Assembly (NCBI RefSeq): GCF_042657065.1
Contig: NZ_JBHSNF010000002.1
Coordinates: forward strand, 806,001 to 870,000
Source: Rhodanobacter ginsengisoli
GTDB taxonomy: Bacteria > Pseudomonadota > Gammaproteobacteria > Xanthomonadales > Rhodanobacteraceae
Reading direction: 5' to 3'
Length of the DNA: 64,000 nucleotides
In this document: piece by piece, positions 7,991 to 16,965 of the stretch
Position numbering within the stretch: position 1 is the stretch's first letter
Layout: each line of letters begins with the position of its first letter
The notes under the pieces: generated by a model
What the model was told of the DNA's origin: nothing
Databases searched by the model: none
What the model saw: the letters and a program-made list of their open reading frames with translations, nothing else
Made by a program: the position numbers and the translations under genes

Positions 7991-8779
7991 ATGGCAAACC
8001 AGATACCTATGAAAGCAGTCATCCTCGCAGGCGGTCTGGGCACACGAATCAGTGAAGAGACCGTAGTGCGCCCCAAGCCGATGATCGACATCGGCGGCAA
8101 GCCCGTGCTCTGGCATATCCTGAAGATCTACTCGCAGTACGGGATCAACGACTTCATCATCTGCCTGGGCTACAAGGGCTACATGGTCAAGGAGTATTTC
8201 GCGAACTATTTCCTGCACACCTCGGACGTTACCTTCGATCTGGCCAACAACCGCATGGACGTGCACCATCAGCATGCCGAGCCGTGGCGGGTCACCCTGG
8301 TCGATACCGGCGACCAGACCCAAACCGGTGGTCGACTGAAGCGCGTTGAAAATTACCTGGACGGCGAGACGTTCTGTTTCACCTACGGCGACGGCCTCGC
8401 CGATATCGACATCACCGCGCAACTGGACTTCCACAGGGCCAGGGCAAGCCTGGCCACCATGTGCGCGGTGCAGCCGCCGGGCCGCTTCGGTGCCATCGAT
8501 ATCCAGGACCACCGGATCACCCGCTTCGAGGAAAAGCCTTCGGGCGATGGCTCATGGATCAACGGCGGCTTTTTCATCCTTGAGCCCGCCGTGCTCGACT
8601 ACATCAAGAGCGACGCCACGATCTGGGAGCGCGACCCGCTCGAGGCGCTGGCGCGTGATGGCCAGCTTTCCGCGTACACGCACAACGGGTTCTGGCAGCC
8701 GATGGATACGCTGCGTGACAAGCTGAAACTCGAGGAGCTCTGGCAAAACGGCGATGCCCCATGGAAAGTCTGGCCTTGA
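7991..8779 (+). CDS. rfbF: Glucose-1-phosphate cytidylyltransferase
   Basis: A 262-residue nucleotidyltransferase that makes CDP-glucose from CTP and glucose-1-phosphate. The N-terminal MKAVILAGGLGTRISEET carries the pyrophosphorylase signature, followed by RPKPMIDIGGKPVLWHIL. The motifs DGLADIDI, EEKP and NGGFF are typical of RfbF/AscA. The first ATG at 7991 has a short AGGT upstream; an ATG at 8009 begins exactly at the family's usual N-terminus. It opens the sugar-nucleotide operon, overlaps rfbG by 19 bases and commits glucose to CDP-4-keto-6-deoxyglucose. Confidence 0.93.
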   Translation: MANQIPMKAVILAGGLGTRISEETVVRPKPMIDIGGKPVLWHILKIYSQYGINDFIICLGYKGYMVKEYFANYFLHTSDVTFDLANNRMDVHHQHAEPWRVTLVDTGDQTQTGGRLKRVENYLDGETFCFTYGDGLADIDITAQLDFHRARASLATMCAVQPPGRFGAIDIQDHRITRFEEKPSGDGSWINGGFFILEPAVLDYIKSDATIWERDPLEALARDGQLSAYTHNGFWQPMDTLRDKLKLEELWQNGDAPWKVWP

Positions 8780-9852
8780 ACGATCTGTTTGGAGGCGTCT
8801 ACGCCGGACGACGGGTGCTGGTCAGCGGCCATACCGGTTTCAAGGGCTCATGGCTGTGTCTGTGGCTGACCGCGCTGGGCGCACGTGTTACGGGGCTGGC
8901 CCTGGCACCTGACACTGAACCGGCGCACTGGAACCTGCTTGGCCTGAGCGAAGTGGAGGACTTGCACGTGGATCTGCGCGACGCAGCAGCGGTGCGGCAG
9001 ACCCTGCAGCACGCGCAGCCGGAAATCATCTTCCACCTGGCCGCCCAACCCCTGGTCCGCCGCAGTTATCGCGAACCGGTCGTCACCTTCGACACCAATG
9101 TGCTCGGCCTGGTCAACCTGCTCGAAGCTGTGCGCGCCACCCCGTCGGTGCGCGCCCTGGTCAACGCCACCACCGACAAGGTCTATCTGGAACAGACCAC
9201 TGATGGTGGCTACAGGGAAGATCACCCGCTGGGTGGCCATGACCCCTACAGCACGTCCAAGGCCTGCGCCGAGCTGGTGACGGAGTGCTATCGCAAGAGC
9301 TTCTTTCTCGACGCCGGCCCTCGTGTCGCTACGGCGCGCGCGGGCAATGTCATCGGCGGTGGTGACTGGTCGGAGGATCGGCTGGTGCCGGATCTGGTGC
9401 GTGCCGCGTCCACCGGTTCGACCCTGCAGATCCGGAATCCCGACGCGGTTCGCCCGTGGCAGCACGTGCTTGAGCCGCTGTCAGGCTACCTCAGGCTGGG
9501 CGCGCTGCTGCTGGCAGGCGAGGCAGTCGAGGGGCCCTGGAACTTTGGGCCCTCCGCCGACGCCACGCTGCCGGTACAGGCGCTGGTCTCGTTGATGCAG
9601 TCGCACTGGCCGGCGCTGCGCAGTGCGCACCAACCGGGACCGCACCCGCACGAGGCCAACATCCTGCAACTGGATTCCTCCAGGGCGAAACAGCAGCTTG
9701 GCTGGCAGCCGGTGTGGGACGCGGACACCACGCTGCAGTCGACCATCCAGTGGTATCGGGAGTACTACGAACAAAGCCACTTGCTCAGCCGCGAGAACCT
9801 GCAGGCCTACGTGGACTCGGCTCACGCGGCCGGACTGGAATGGGCCGCATGA
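8761..9852 (+). CDS. rfbG: CDP-glucose 4,6-dehydratase
   Basis: A 363-residue extended short-chain dehydrogenase. The NAD-binding loop SGHTGFKGSWL is near residues 22-32. The active-site segment NATTDKVYLE is followed by DPYSTSKACAEL, carrying the Tyr-x-x-x-Lys pair. This matches RfbG-type dehydratases, which turn CDP-glucose into CDP-4-keto-6-deoxyglucose. Pairing with rfbF supports CDP rather than dTDP specificity. The start overlaps rfbF by 19 bases and the stop overlaps the next gene by four (ATGA), so the operon is translationally coupled. Confidence 0.92.
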   Translation: MESLALNDLFGGVYAGRRVLVSGHTGFKGSWLCLWLTALGARVTGLALAPDTEPAHWNLLGLSEVEDLHVDLRDAAAVRQTLQHAQPEIIFHLAAQPLVRRSYREPVVTFDTNVLGLVNLLEAVRATPSVRALVNATTDKVYLEQTTDGGYREDHPLGGHDPYSTSKACAELVTECYRKSFFLDAGPRVATARAGNVIGGGDWSEDRLVPDLVRAASTGSTLQIRNPDAVRPWQHVLEPLSGYLRLGALLLAGEAVEGPWNFGPSADATLPVQALVSLMQSHWPALRSAHQPGPHPHEANILQLDSSRAKQQLGWQPVWDADTTLQSTIQWYREYYEQSHLLSRENLQAYVDSAHAAGLEWAA

Positions 9853-10403
9853 AGTTCCTCACCACTCCCCTGGCCGGCCTCACCCTGATCGAGACGACGC
9901 GCATCGAGGACGAGCGCGGCCAGTTCTCCCGGGTTTTCTGCGAAGCCGAATGCGCCGCCCTGCGACCCGGCCTGCACTGGGCACAGATCAACGTTTCCAG
10001 GACCTATCACCGGGGAACCGTCCGCGGCATGCATTTCCAGTATCCACCGGCCGCGGAAGCGAAGCTGATCCGCTGCCTGCGCGGTCGCGTATTCGATATC
10101 GCGGTCGACCTGCGCGCCGACTCACCGACCTTCCTGCGCTGGCACGGCGTTGAACTGGATGAGGATGGGAAGACCCAGCTCTTCATCCCGGAAGGCTTCG
10201 CCCATGGTTTTCAGGCGCTCAGCGACGACGCGCAATTGCTGTACCTGCACAGCGCGGCATGGAATCGTGAGAAGGAGGGCGGACTGCACCACGACGATCC
10301 AGCGATCGCCATTACCTGGCCCTTGCCGGTGACGCAGGTTTCCAGCAGGGATCAGCAACTTCCATCGGTGAAAGACACCGGGTTCGCGGGAATCCAGCCA
10401 TGA
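9849..10403 (+). CDS. RmlC-like sugar-nucleotide epimerase
   Basis: The start is the ATG at 9849, in a four-base ATGA overlap with rfbG (184 residues). RGMHFQYPPAAEAKLIRCLR and LFIPEGFAHGFQALSD are hallmark cupin motifs of dTDP-4-dehydrorhamnose 3,5-epimerase relatives, with the catalytic His in RGMHF. In classical RmlC the later segment has a Tyr-Tyr pair containing the proton-donating tyrosine. Here the aligned segment reads SAAWNREKEGG, so both tyrosines are absent. The protein may epimerise only one carbon, use another acid, or act as an isomerase. Context suggests the substrate is CDP-4-keto-6-deoxyglucose or its methylated product. Confidence 0.75.
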   Translation: MKFLTTPLAGLTLIETTRIEDERGQFSRVFCEAECAALRPGLHWAQINVSRTYHRGTVRGMHFQYPPAAEAKLIRCLRGRVFDIAVDLRADSPTFLRWHGVELDEDGKTQLFIPEGFAHGFQALSDDAQLLYLHSAAWNREKEGGLHHDDPAIAITWPLPVTQVSSRDQQLPSVKDTGFAGIQP

Positions 10404-11623
10404 AATGCCGTTACTGCGCCACACCGCTGCACGATGTCTTCCTCGATCTCGGCAGCGCACCACCCTCCAATGCATTCCTGACGGCGGATGCCCTCAGCGC
10501 ACCGGAGGCCTGGTTTCCGCTGAAATTGTTCACCTGCCGGAACTGCCTGCTGGTGCAGGTGGACGAGGTGCAGTCACACGCCGCGCTGTTTGCTGCCGAC
10601 TACGTTTACCACTCCTCGTTTTCGCGCTCGTGGCTCGCCCATGCCGAACGTTACGTCGAGCACGCCACCGCGCGACTGGCGCTGGGCCGCGACAGCCTGG
10701 TGATGGAGATCGCATCCAACGACGGCTATCTGCTGCAATACATCACTGCCCGCGGCATTCCTTGCGTCGGCATCGAACCCACCCACGGCACCGCCCACGT
10801 GGCGCGCGAGAAAGGGATCGAGACGCTGGAGCGCTTCTTTGGCCGCGAGTTTGCCGCCGAGTTCGTGCGCGAGCGCCGCGCGGCCGATCTGATCGTGGCG
10901 AACAATGTGCTGGCCCATGTGCCTGACATCAACGACTTTGTCGCCGGTCTGGCGCTGGCACTGGCGGACGAAGGCACGATCACGGTGGAGTTTCCACATC
11001 TACTGGAACTGGTGGCGAAGCGCCAGTTCGACACCGTCTATCACGAGCATTTCTCGTATTTTTCCCTGCATACCGTGCAGCAGATCTTCGCGGCACACGG
11101 GCTAAAGCTGTGGGACGTGGAACAACTACCCACCCATGGCGGGTCGCTGCGCCTGTGGGCCGCTCATGTCAACAGCCAACATGCAGAGATGCCTGCCGTG
11201 TCGGCACTGCTGCGCATCGAGGCCGCGGCAGGCATGCAGGGGATTGCCTACTATCAAGGGTTCCAGGCACAGGCCGATGCAGTCAAGAACGACTGCCTGG
11301 CCTTTCTGCTGGAACAGCGACGCGCCGGGCGCACCGTCGCCGGCTACGGCGCGGCGGCCAAGGGCAATACCCTGCTGAACTATGCCGGGGTGCGGCCAGA
11401 CCTGCTGCCTTACGTGGTCGACGCCTCGCCGCACAAACAGGGACACTGGTTGCCCGGCTCGCGAATTCCCGTCGTCGCCGAATCCCACCTGCGCGAACAA
11501 CGTCCTGACTTCGTGCTGATCCTGCCGTGGAACCTGCGCGAGGAAATCACCAGCCAGCTCAGCTACATTCGGGAATGGGGTGGCCAGTTTGTTGTCGCCG
11601 TCCCGCAATTGGCCATCCTGTGA
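10400..11623 (+). CDS. NovU/TylCIII-like sugar C-methyltransferase
   Basis: A 407-residue three-part methyltransferase. An N-terminal zinc-binding domain has CRYC (residues 3-6) and CRNC about 40 residues later. A SAM domain follows with EIASNDGYLLQYI, then a C-terminal Methyltransf_14-type domain. The motif YHEHFSYFS contains the His/Glu/Tyr cluster used by 4-keto-6-deoxysugar C3-methyltransferases such as TylCIII and NovU. The enzyme is therefore expected to add a methyl branch to a 4-keto-6-deoxyhexose. It overlaps the epimerase stop (ATGA) and the aminotransferase start (GTGA). The CDP linkage of the substrate is inferred from rfbF and rfbG. Confidence 0.82.
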   Translation: MKCRYCATPLHDVFLDLGSAPPSNAFLTADALSAPEAWFPLKLFTCRNCLLVQVDEVQSHAALFAADYVYHSSFSRSWLAHAERYVEHATARLALGRDSLVMEIASNDGYLLQYITARGIPCVGIEPTHGTAHVAREKGIETLERFFGREFAAEFVRERRAADLIVANNVLAHVPDINDFVAGLALALADEGTITVEFPHLLELVAKRQFDTVYHEHFSYFSLHTVQQIFAAHGLKLWDVEQLPTHGGSLRLWAAHVNSQHAEMPAVSALLRIEAAAGMQGIAYYQGFQAQADAVKNDCLAFLLEQRRAGRTVAGYGAAAKGNTLLNYAGVRPDLLPYVVDASPHKQGHWLPGSRIPVVAESHLREQRPDFVLILPWNLREEITSQLSYIREWGGQFVVAVPQLAIL

Positions 11624-12744
11624 ACACCGAATTGAAGTCGCGAATCCATTACACCAAGCCATCGATCACCTCGCTGGAAATTGGCTACGCCACCGATGCT
11701 GCCAGCAACGGCTGGGGTGAGCGCTGCTACGACTACATCCACCGCTTCGAAGCGATGTTTAGTGAGCATCTGGGCGTGAAGCATGCCATCGCCACGTCGA
11801 GTGCCACCGGCGCACTGCACCTGGGCATGGCGGCCATGGGTATCGGTGCGGGCGACGAAGTGGTACTCGGCGATATCAACTGGATTGCCTCGGCGGCACC
11901 CATCATCCACCTTGGTGCAACTCCCGTGCTGGTCGACGTGCTGGCCGACAGCTGGTGCCTGAATCCAGCAGCGGTGGAAGCTGCGATCACGCCGAGAACC
12001 AAGGCAATACTCGCAGTGCATCTGTACGGCAACTTGTGCGACATGGACGCGTTGCGGGAAATCGGTCAGCGTCACGGCATTCCGGTGATCGAGGACGCCG
12101 CAGAGGCGATCGGCTCGATCTGGCATGGACATCGCGCGGGCTCCATGGGCATCTTCGGCGCGTTCTCCTTCCACGGCACGAAGACCGTGACCACTGGCGA
12201 AGGCGGCGTCTTCGTCACCGACGACGATGCGTTGTACGAACGGACACTGACCTTGTCCAACCATGGAAGGGCGCGCGGCGAGACAAAGCAGTTCTGGCCC
12301 GAGACCATCGGCTTCAAGTACAAGATGTCAAACCTGCAGGCCGCCGTTGGCTGTGGTCAGATGGAGCGCGCCGATGAACTGATCGCCGGCAAGCGCAGGG
12401 TTTTCGATTACTACCGCAACGCCTTGCGCGCACTGCCTCTTCGGATGAACCCTGAGCCAGCCGATACAACCAATGGCTACTGGATGCCAACCATTGTCGT
12501 CAATGACGACGTGCCGTTTGACCGTGCGGCACTGTTGGAGGCCTTCAAGACGGACAATATCGACGGCCGGGTATTCTTCTGGCCACTGTCATCGCTGCCC
12601 TCGTTCCGGCCTTGCCCCGAGCACGCCGTGAGTCATTCGCTCTCGGGCAGAGCGATGAACCTGCCCAGCTATCACGACATGACGGAAGAGGAACAGGATC
12701 GAGTTATCGCCTGCGTAAGCAGACTTGTGGCGGCCGGGTCATGA
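11620..12744 (+). CDS. DegT/DnrJ/EryC1 sugar aminotransferase
   Basis: A GTG start at 11620 overlaps the previous stop (GTGA) and gives 374 residues, the normal length for the family. This PLP enzyme family transaminates keto-sugar nucleotides. ATSSATGALHLGM, VIEDAAEAIGS and FSFHGTKTVTTGEGG are the family landmarks, with the PLP-binding Lys in HGTKT. With an upstream 4-keto-6-deoxy sugar, the likely product is a 4-amino-4,6-dideoxy sugar. Whether it acts before or after C-methylation cannot be read from sequence. A longer reading frame from 11527 is set aside because it lies in the coding part of the neighbour. Confidence 0.85.
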   Translation: MNTELKSRIHYTKPSITSLEIGYATDAASNGWGERCYDYIHRFEAMFSEHLGVKHAIATSSATGALHLGMAAMGIGAGDEVVLGDINWIASAAPIIHLGATPVLVDVLADSWCLNPAAVEAAITPRTKAILAVHLYGNLCDMDALREIGQRHGIPVIEDAAEAIGSIWHGHRAGSMGIFGAFSFHGTKTVTTGEGGVFVTDDDALYERTLTLSNHGRARGETKQFWPETIGFKYKMSNLQAAVGCGQMERADELIAGKRRVFDYYRNALRALPLRMNPEPADTTNGYWMPTIVVNDDVPFDRAALLEAFKTDNIDGRVFFWPLSSLPSFRPCPEHAVSHSLSGRAMNLPSYHDMTEEEQDRVIACVSRLVAAGS

Positions 12745-13382
12745 GAGACGTAATTCTCTGGGGCGGTACGGGGCAGGCGCGCGTCTTGCGCGAAGCATTG
12801 CCCTGCGCCGATTTCCGCATACTCGCTGTATTCGACAACCGACCCATCCCCTCACCTTTCCCGGATGTTCCGATCTATCTCGGTGAGGAAGGGCTGCGTT
12901 CATGGCTGGCTGCACGGACCGAGGCGATAGAGGTTCGTGCTTGCGTGGCAATCGGGGGCCATCGGGGGAGCGACCGCGTGCTCCTTCAGGAATGGCTTCA
13001 GCAGCAGGGCATGCAGCCGCTGACCGTGATTCATCCGCGCGCTTTTGTCGCGGCCGATGCGGAGATCGGCGATGGTGCTCAAATTCTGGCGATGTCGGCC
13101 ATTTGCGCCAACGTGAAGCTTGGACGCGGGGTTATCGTCAATACGTCTGCCTCGATCGACCACGACTGCGTAATCGGCGAGGGTGTCCACGTGGGCCCGG
13201 GCGCTAATCTGGCAGGTGAAGTACGAGTTGAGGACTATGCATTCATTGGTGTCGGGGCAGTCGTGTCGCCAGGACTGAAGATAGGTCGCAGCGCAATCGT
13301 CGGAGCCGGCGCCGTGGTTATTCGTGATGTCGCGGCCGATGAAGTCGTGGCCGGTAATCCCGCAAGAAGCCTTCGGCGCTGA
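12741..13382 (+). CDS. NeuD/PglD-like sugar O/N-acyltransferase
   Basis: The start is the ATG at 12741 in an ATGA overlap with the aminotransferase (213 residues). The N-terminal Rossmann-like part begins DVILWGGTGQARVL. The C-terminal half is a left-handed beta helix of hexapeptide repeats, including IGDGAQILAMSAI, IGEGVHVGPGA and VGAGAVVIRD, with the usual ending VVAGNPARSL. PglD-type enzymes acetylate the 4-amino group of UDP-sugars. Directly after an aminotransferase, an N-acyltransferase on the new amine is the simplest reading. The acyl donor could be acetyl-CoA or another acyl-CoA. Confidence 0.82.
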   Translation: MRDVILWGGTGQARVLREALPCADFRILAVFDNRPIPSPFPDVPIYLGEEGLRSWLAARTEAIEVRACVAIGGHRGSDRVLLQEWLQQQGMQPLTVIHPRAFVAADAEIGDGAQILAMSAICANVKLGRGVIVNTSASIDHDCVIGEGVHVGPGANLAGEVRVEDYAFIGVGAVVSPGLKIGRSAIVGAGAVVIRDVAADEVVAGNPARSLRR

Positions 13383-13427
13383 CTTGCTCCAAGTAACATC
13401 CCGCAACGCAAATCGCTGGAAGATCAG

Positions 13428-14240
13428 ATGAACGCCATAGAAGAATTCGAACGCGAGCGCAGAAAAAATATTGCCAATCTGGGACAGGACCAAGTGTTGA
13501 AGGATCGTGCATTCCAGTGGTTCCAGCACTCCCTTCAGCATAAATATTCTTACAATTTCTCGTCGCTTGGTCGTCCGATCATCCAGTATCCACAGGACAT
13601 GGTGGCGATGCAGGAACTGGTCTGGCAGGTCAGGCCCGACCTCATCATTGAGACGGGAATCGCCCATGGCGGGTCTCTGATCCTCAATGCGTCGATGCTC
13701 GCATTGCTCGACTACTGCGACGCAGTCGAGAGCGGCCAGACGCTCGACCCCAAGGCCACCCGCCGCCGCGTGCTCGGCATCGACATCGACATTCGCGCGC
13801 ACAACCGTGCCGCCATCGAGGCGCATCCGATGTCGCACCGGATCGACATGATCCAGGGCTCGTCGATCGCTCCCGACGTGATTGCCCAGGTCCACCGCCT
13901 CGCCAAGGATCACCAGCGTATCCTGGTGATCCTCGACTCCAACCATACCCACGATCACGTACTTGCCGAGCTCGAGGCCTATGCGCCACTGACCTCCCCG
14001 GGCAGCTACTGCATCGTGTTCGATACCGTGGTGGAGGATTTGCCGGACGCCATGTTCCCGAATCGTCCATGGGGCAAGGGCAACAACCCCAAGACCGCCG
14101 TGTGGGAATACCTGCGCCGGCTGAAGGAGGAAAACCGTTCGGCCGCCGATGATGCCCCGCTGGCCTTTGAAGTCGACAGCGCACTGGAATGCAAACTGCT
14201 CATCACGGTGGCACCGAACGGCTACCTGCGCCGCGTCTAG
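13428..14240 (+). CDS. CmcI/RhmA-family methyltransferase
   Basis: A 270-residue protein of the cephalosporin hydroxylase (CmcI) family, which despite its name comprises class I methyltransferases such as rhamnosyl O-methyltransferases. The features PDLIIETGIAHGGSLI, VLGIDIDIRAHN and VILDSNHTHDHVLAEL, with a metal-binding Asp/His-rich stretch, support the call. It follows the acyltransferase by 45 bases in the same direction. O-methylation of a sugar hydroxyl in the cluster product is the likely role, but this is inference. The C-terminal EVDSALECKLLITVAPNGYL matches the family's usual end. Confidence 0.8.
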   Translation: MNAIEEFERERRKNIANLGQDQVLKDRAFQWFQHSLQHKYSYNFSSLGRPIIQYPQDMVAMQELVWQVRPDLIIETGIAHGGSLILNASMLALLDYCDAVESGQTLDPKATRRRVLGIDIDIRAHNRAAIEAHPMSHRIDMIQGSSIAPDVIAQVHRLAKDHQRILVILDSNHTHDHVLAELEAYAPLTSPGSYCIVFDTVVEDLPDAMFPNRPWGKGNNPKTAVWEYLRRLKEENRSAADDAPLAFEVDSALECKLLITVAPNGYLRRV

Positions 14241-14250
14241 CGCCTCGCCC

Positions 14251-15765
14251 ATGCCCACACTACGCACGAATATCCTGGCGAACTATGCCGGGCAGGTATG
14301 GATGGCCCTGATGGGGGTCGTGTTTATACCGCTGTACATCAAGGTGCTCGGCATGGAAGCGTTCGGTCTGGTCGGCCTGATGCTCAGCATCCAGGCGCTG
14401 TCCATGCTATTCGACCTGGGCATGGGCGGCGTGCTGAACCGTGAACTGGCGAGGCGCGCGCACGACTCCCGCGCCGCGCATACGCTCGACGACCTGGTGC
14501 GCACGTTCGAGTGGCTGGTGTGGCCTATCGCGCTGATGATCGTCACCGCGGTCTGGCTCGCCAGCAGCCCGCTGGCGAATCGCTGGCTGCACCCCGAACA
14601 GCTGAGCCGCGCGGCAACCGCGCATGCCATCGCGATCATGGGGCTGGCGGTAGCCTTGCAGTGGCCCAGCAGTTTCTACGCCAATGGACTGTCCGGACTC
14701 GAGCGGCAGCCAGCACTCAACCTGATCAATGCCGGATTCGCCACCTTGCGCGGTGCCGGTGTGCTGGCAGTGCTGTATTGGGTCTCACCCACGATCAGCG
14801 CCTTCATGTGGTGGTACGCCGCGATGGGCGCCTGCCAGTCTCTGGTTTCTGCCGCGACGCTGTGGCGCATGTTGCCGACCAACCCGCAACGAAGGGCAGC
14901 CTTCCGCGCCGAAGAACTCCGTGCTGCCGGGCGCTTCGCCGGCGGCCTGGTCGCCATCATGGCCTTGGCGGTCATGCTCTCCCAGCTTGATCGCATCGTG
15001 ATATCAGCCATGCTGCCACTGGCTGAACTCGGTTACTTCAGCCTGGCGATGAGTATCGCCGCCGGCATGGGCCGCATGATCCAGCCGATGTTCAACGCGC
15101 TGTACCCGCGCTACAGCCGACTTGTGTCGTTGCGCCAGCAGGAGTCTCTGACTCACCTCTACCATCTGAGCAATCAATGCCTGGCGGTCGTCGCCGCCGC
15201 CGTTGCCGCGGTGCTGATAGTGTTTGGCCGCGATGTGATCTACCTGTGGACCGGCAACCCCGCCACGGCAGCGAAGCTCGCACTGCCACTGTCGATTCTC
15301 GTTGCCGGCACGGCGCTCAATGGTTTGATGAACCTGCCCTACGCGCTGCAGCTGGCTCACGGCTGGACCCGACTTGCCGTTGGCGCAAACCTCGTGGCAC
15401 TGGCCCTCGGCATCCCCTTCTGCATCTGGGCCGTCGCGCACCATGGCATCGTAGGCGCCGCCTGGCTCTGGTTTGCCACCAATCTTGCTTTCGTCACGAT
15501 CAGCATTCCGCTGATGCATCGGCGCCTGCTGCGAGGAGAAATGGCTCGCTGGTACGTTCGGGACATGCTGCCACCGGCCATCGCCGCCGCCGCGTGTGTG
15601 TTGGTAGTCGGCAAGCTGCTTCCGGCATTGTCACGCAGCTATGAGGGGATCTTCCTGCTGGCCATGGTGAGTGTCGCAACGTTGCTGTCAGCGGCCCTGG
15701 CGGCTCCTCTGGTGCGTGAGATGCTGCGGCGACAGCTGGGCGAATGGCTCGCCTCGCACCGCTGA
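14251..15765 (+). CDS. Wzx-like polysaccharide flippase
   Basis: The start is the ATG at 14251 (504 residues), ten bases after the methyltransferase stop. The protein is highly hydrophobic with about 12-14 membrane segments and begins TNILANYAGQVWMALMGVVFIPLYIKVLG, cited here only as the family's usual opening (Polysacc_synt, MATE/MOP superfamily). Such proteins flip undecaprenyl-diphosphate-linked oligosaccharides to the periplasm. Its presence means the cluster probably builds a lipid-linked oligosaccharide in the cytoplasm and uses it outside, which fits an en bloc pilin or surface glycan. No Wzy polymerase is recognised nearby. Confidence 0.83.
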   Translation: MPTLRTNILANYAGQVWMALMGVVFIPLYIKVLGMEAFGLVGLMLSIQALSMLFDLGMGGVLNRELARRAHDSRAAHTLDDLVRTFEWLVWPIALMIVTAVWLASSPLANRWLHPEQLSRAATAHAIAIMGLAVALQWPSSFYANGLSGLERQPALNLINAGFATLRGAGVLAVLYWVSPTISAFMWWYAAMGACQSLVSAATLWRMLPTNPQRRAAFRAEELRAAGRFAGGLVAIMALAVMLSQLDRIVISAMLPLAELGYFSLAMSIAAGMGRMIQPMFNALYPRYSRLVSLRQQESLTHLYHLSNQCLAVVAAAVAAVLIVFGRDVIYLWTGNPATAAKLALPLSILVAGTALNGLMNLPYALQLAHGWTRLAVGANLVALALGIPFCIWAVAHHGIVGAAWLWFATNLAFVTISIPLMHRRLLRGEMARWYVRDMLPPAIAAAACVLVVGKLLPALSRSYEGIFLLAMVSVATLLSAALAAPLVREMLRRQLGEWLASHR

Positions 15766-15788
15766 ACCCGTTCGGGCGACACCATCCC

Positions 15789-16838
15789 TCAAGACGGCCT
15801 TTGCACCAGGTGACCGTAACGCGCCTCCAGATCAGCACGCGATGCGACCAGATGGCGCTCCCACGCACGGTAGGCACCCGCGTAGAGCCGCTGCAAGCGG
15901 GGCACGCTTTCGCAGAGCGAGGCGAGGAACCTCAACGTCCAGGGCCATCTCTTTCTACCGTAGTAACCTTGCAACGCCTGCGCCGCCTCGCGTGCAAAAT
16001 CGTAGCGTCCTGCCGCCAGCGCATTTGCGCCACGCCGGAACAACATGCGCTGCGCATCATGGTGCAAGGCAGCCAGTGCTGCGTTCCTGCTTTCCTCATC
16101 GAGTGACTCGTTGGCCTCGATGTTGAGAAACATCTTCTGCCAGCCGGGCCAGAACGCGGAAAGCGGTTGCGTGGCACTGAACGAATCGTTGTTGAGCATG
16201 TATACCGCCGACGGATGCTTGCTGAGCACAAAGGGATGGGACGCCGCCACCCTCAGCATGAAATCCAGATCGGATGGCCCCAGCGTCGCCTGATCGATAA
16301 AGCCCACGCGCTCGAGTACCTCCCGCCGGAACACGATGCCAGTCCACACGGGTGCCATGCCATGCATCATCGCCATCAGCCCTTGTGGCGGATTGAACAG
16401 CCCCTCCCTCGGCCAGCGATCGACGCGGGCATCCCAGATGACTCCGTGCTCATCCACACTCAGCGTCGTGCCGGCCCAGAACATCGCTTCGGGATGCTCC
16501 GCCAGGCTGGCAATTGCGTGCTCGTAGAAACCCGGCAACAGATAATCGTCGTCGGACAGGATCGAGAAGAACGGCGTATCGACGCTGCGCATGGCAAAGT
16601 CGAAATTAGCTCCAGCACCAAGATTGCTTGGGTGGCAGTGATACTTGATCCGACCATGGCTGCGCGCCAGGCGGTTGACAACGTCCGCCGTATCGTCACC
16701 CGAACAATTGTCGAACACGGAAACACATACGTCGACGCCTTGCTGTTCTATCGCACTGGCGATCGCACGCTGCAACAGCGCAGGCCTCCGGTAGGTCGGA
16801 ATGATCGTGCTGATCAGGGGGGTAATCGCTTCATTCAT
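15789..16838 (-). CDS. GT2 family glycosyltransferase
   Basis: A 349-residue GT-A glycosyltransferase starting MNEAITPLISTIIPTYRRP. The nucleotide-binding region with DNCSGDDT and the metal-binding acidic motif SILSDDDYLLPG (near residue 96) define family 2. The second half holds the acceptor region with LGPSDLDFMLR. No membrane segment is seen, so it is a cytoplasmic enzyme that adds one sugar to a lipid-linked acceptor. It converges with the flippase 23 bases away and diverges from the GT4 gene at 16966. Donor and acceptor cannot be read from sequence. Confidence 0.82.
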   Translation of the reverse strand: MNEAITPLISTIIPTYRRPALLQRAIASAIEQQGVDVCVSVFDNCSGDDTADVVNRLARSHGRIKYHCHPSNLGAGANFDFAMRSVDTPFFSILSDDDYLLPGFYEHAIASLAEHPEAMFWAGTTLSVDEHGVIWDARVDRWPREGLFNPPQGLMAMMHGMAPVWTGIVFRREVLERVGFIDQATLGPSDLDFMLRVAASHPFVLSKHPSAVYMLNNDSFSATQPLSAFWPGWQKMFLNIEANESLDEESRNAALAALHHDAQRMLFRRGANALAAGRYDFAREAAQALQGYYGRKRWPWTLRFLASLCESVPRLQRLYAGAYRAWERHLVASRADLEARYGHLVQRPS

Positions 16839-16965
16839 GCGCTGTGATGGTTGCGGCGAGGTTGGCAGACTAGCTTATCTTCCATCCTGGCAGCCCGACA
16901 CCGACAATCGCGTTTTCTTATGCCCTGACGCAATGGTTCGCAGATCCTTGGCATATCATCCACGC

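Noticed and set aside
12900..14267. 455-codon open frame on the minus strand across the acyltransferase and CmcI-like genes
   Set aside because: It is antisense to two genes with clear family motifs, has low-complexity His/Arg-rich composition and no recognisable domain. Long shadow frames are normal in DNA this rich in GC.
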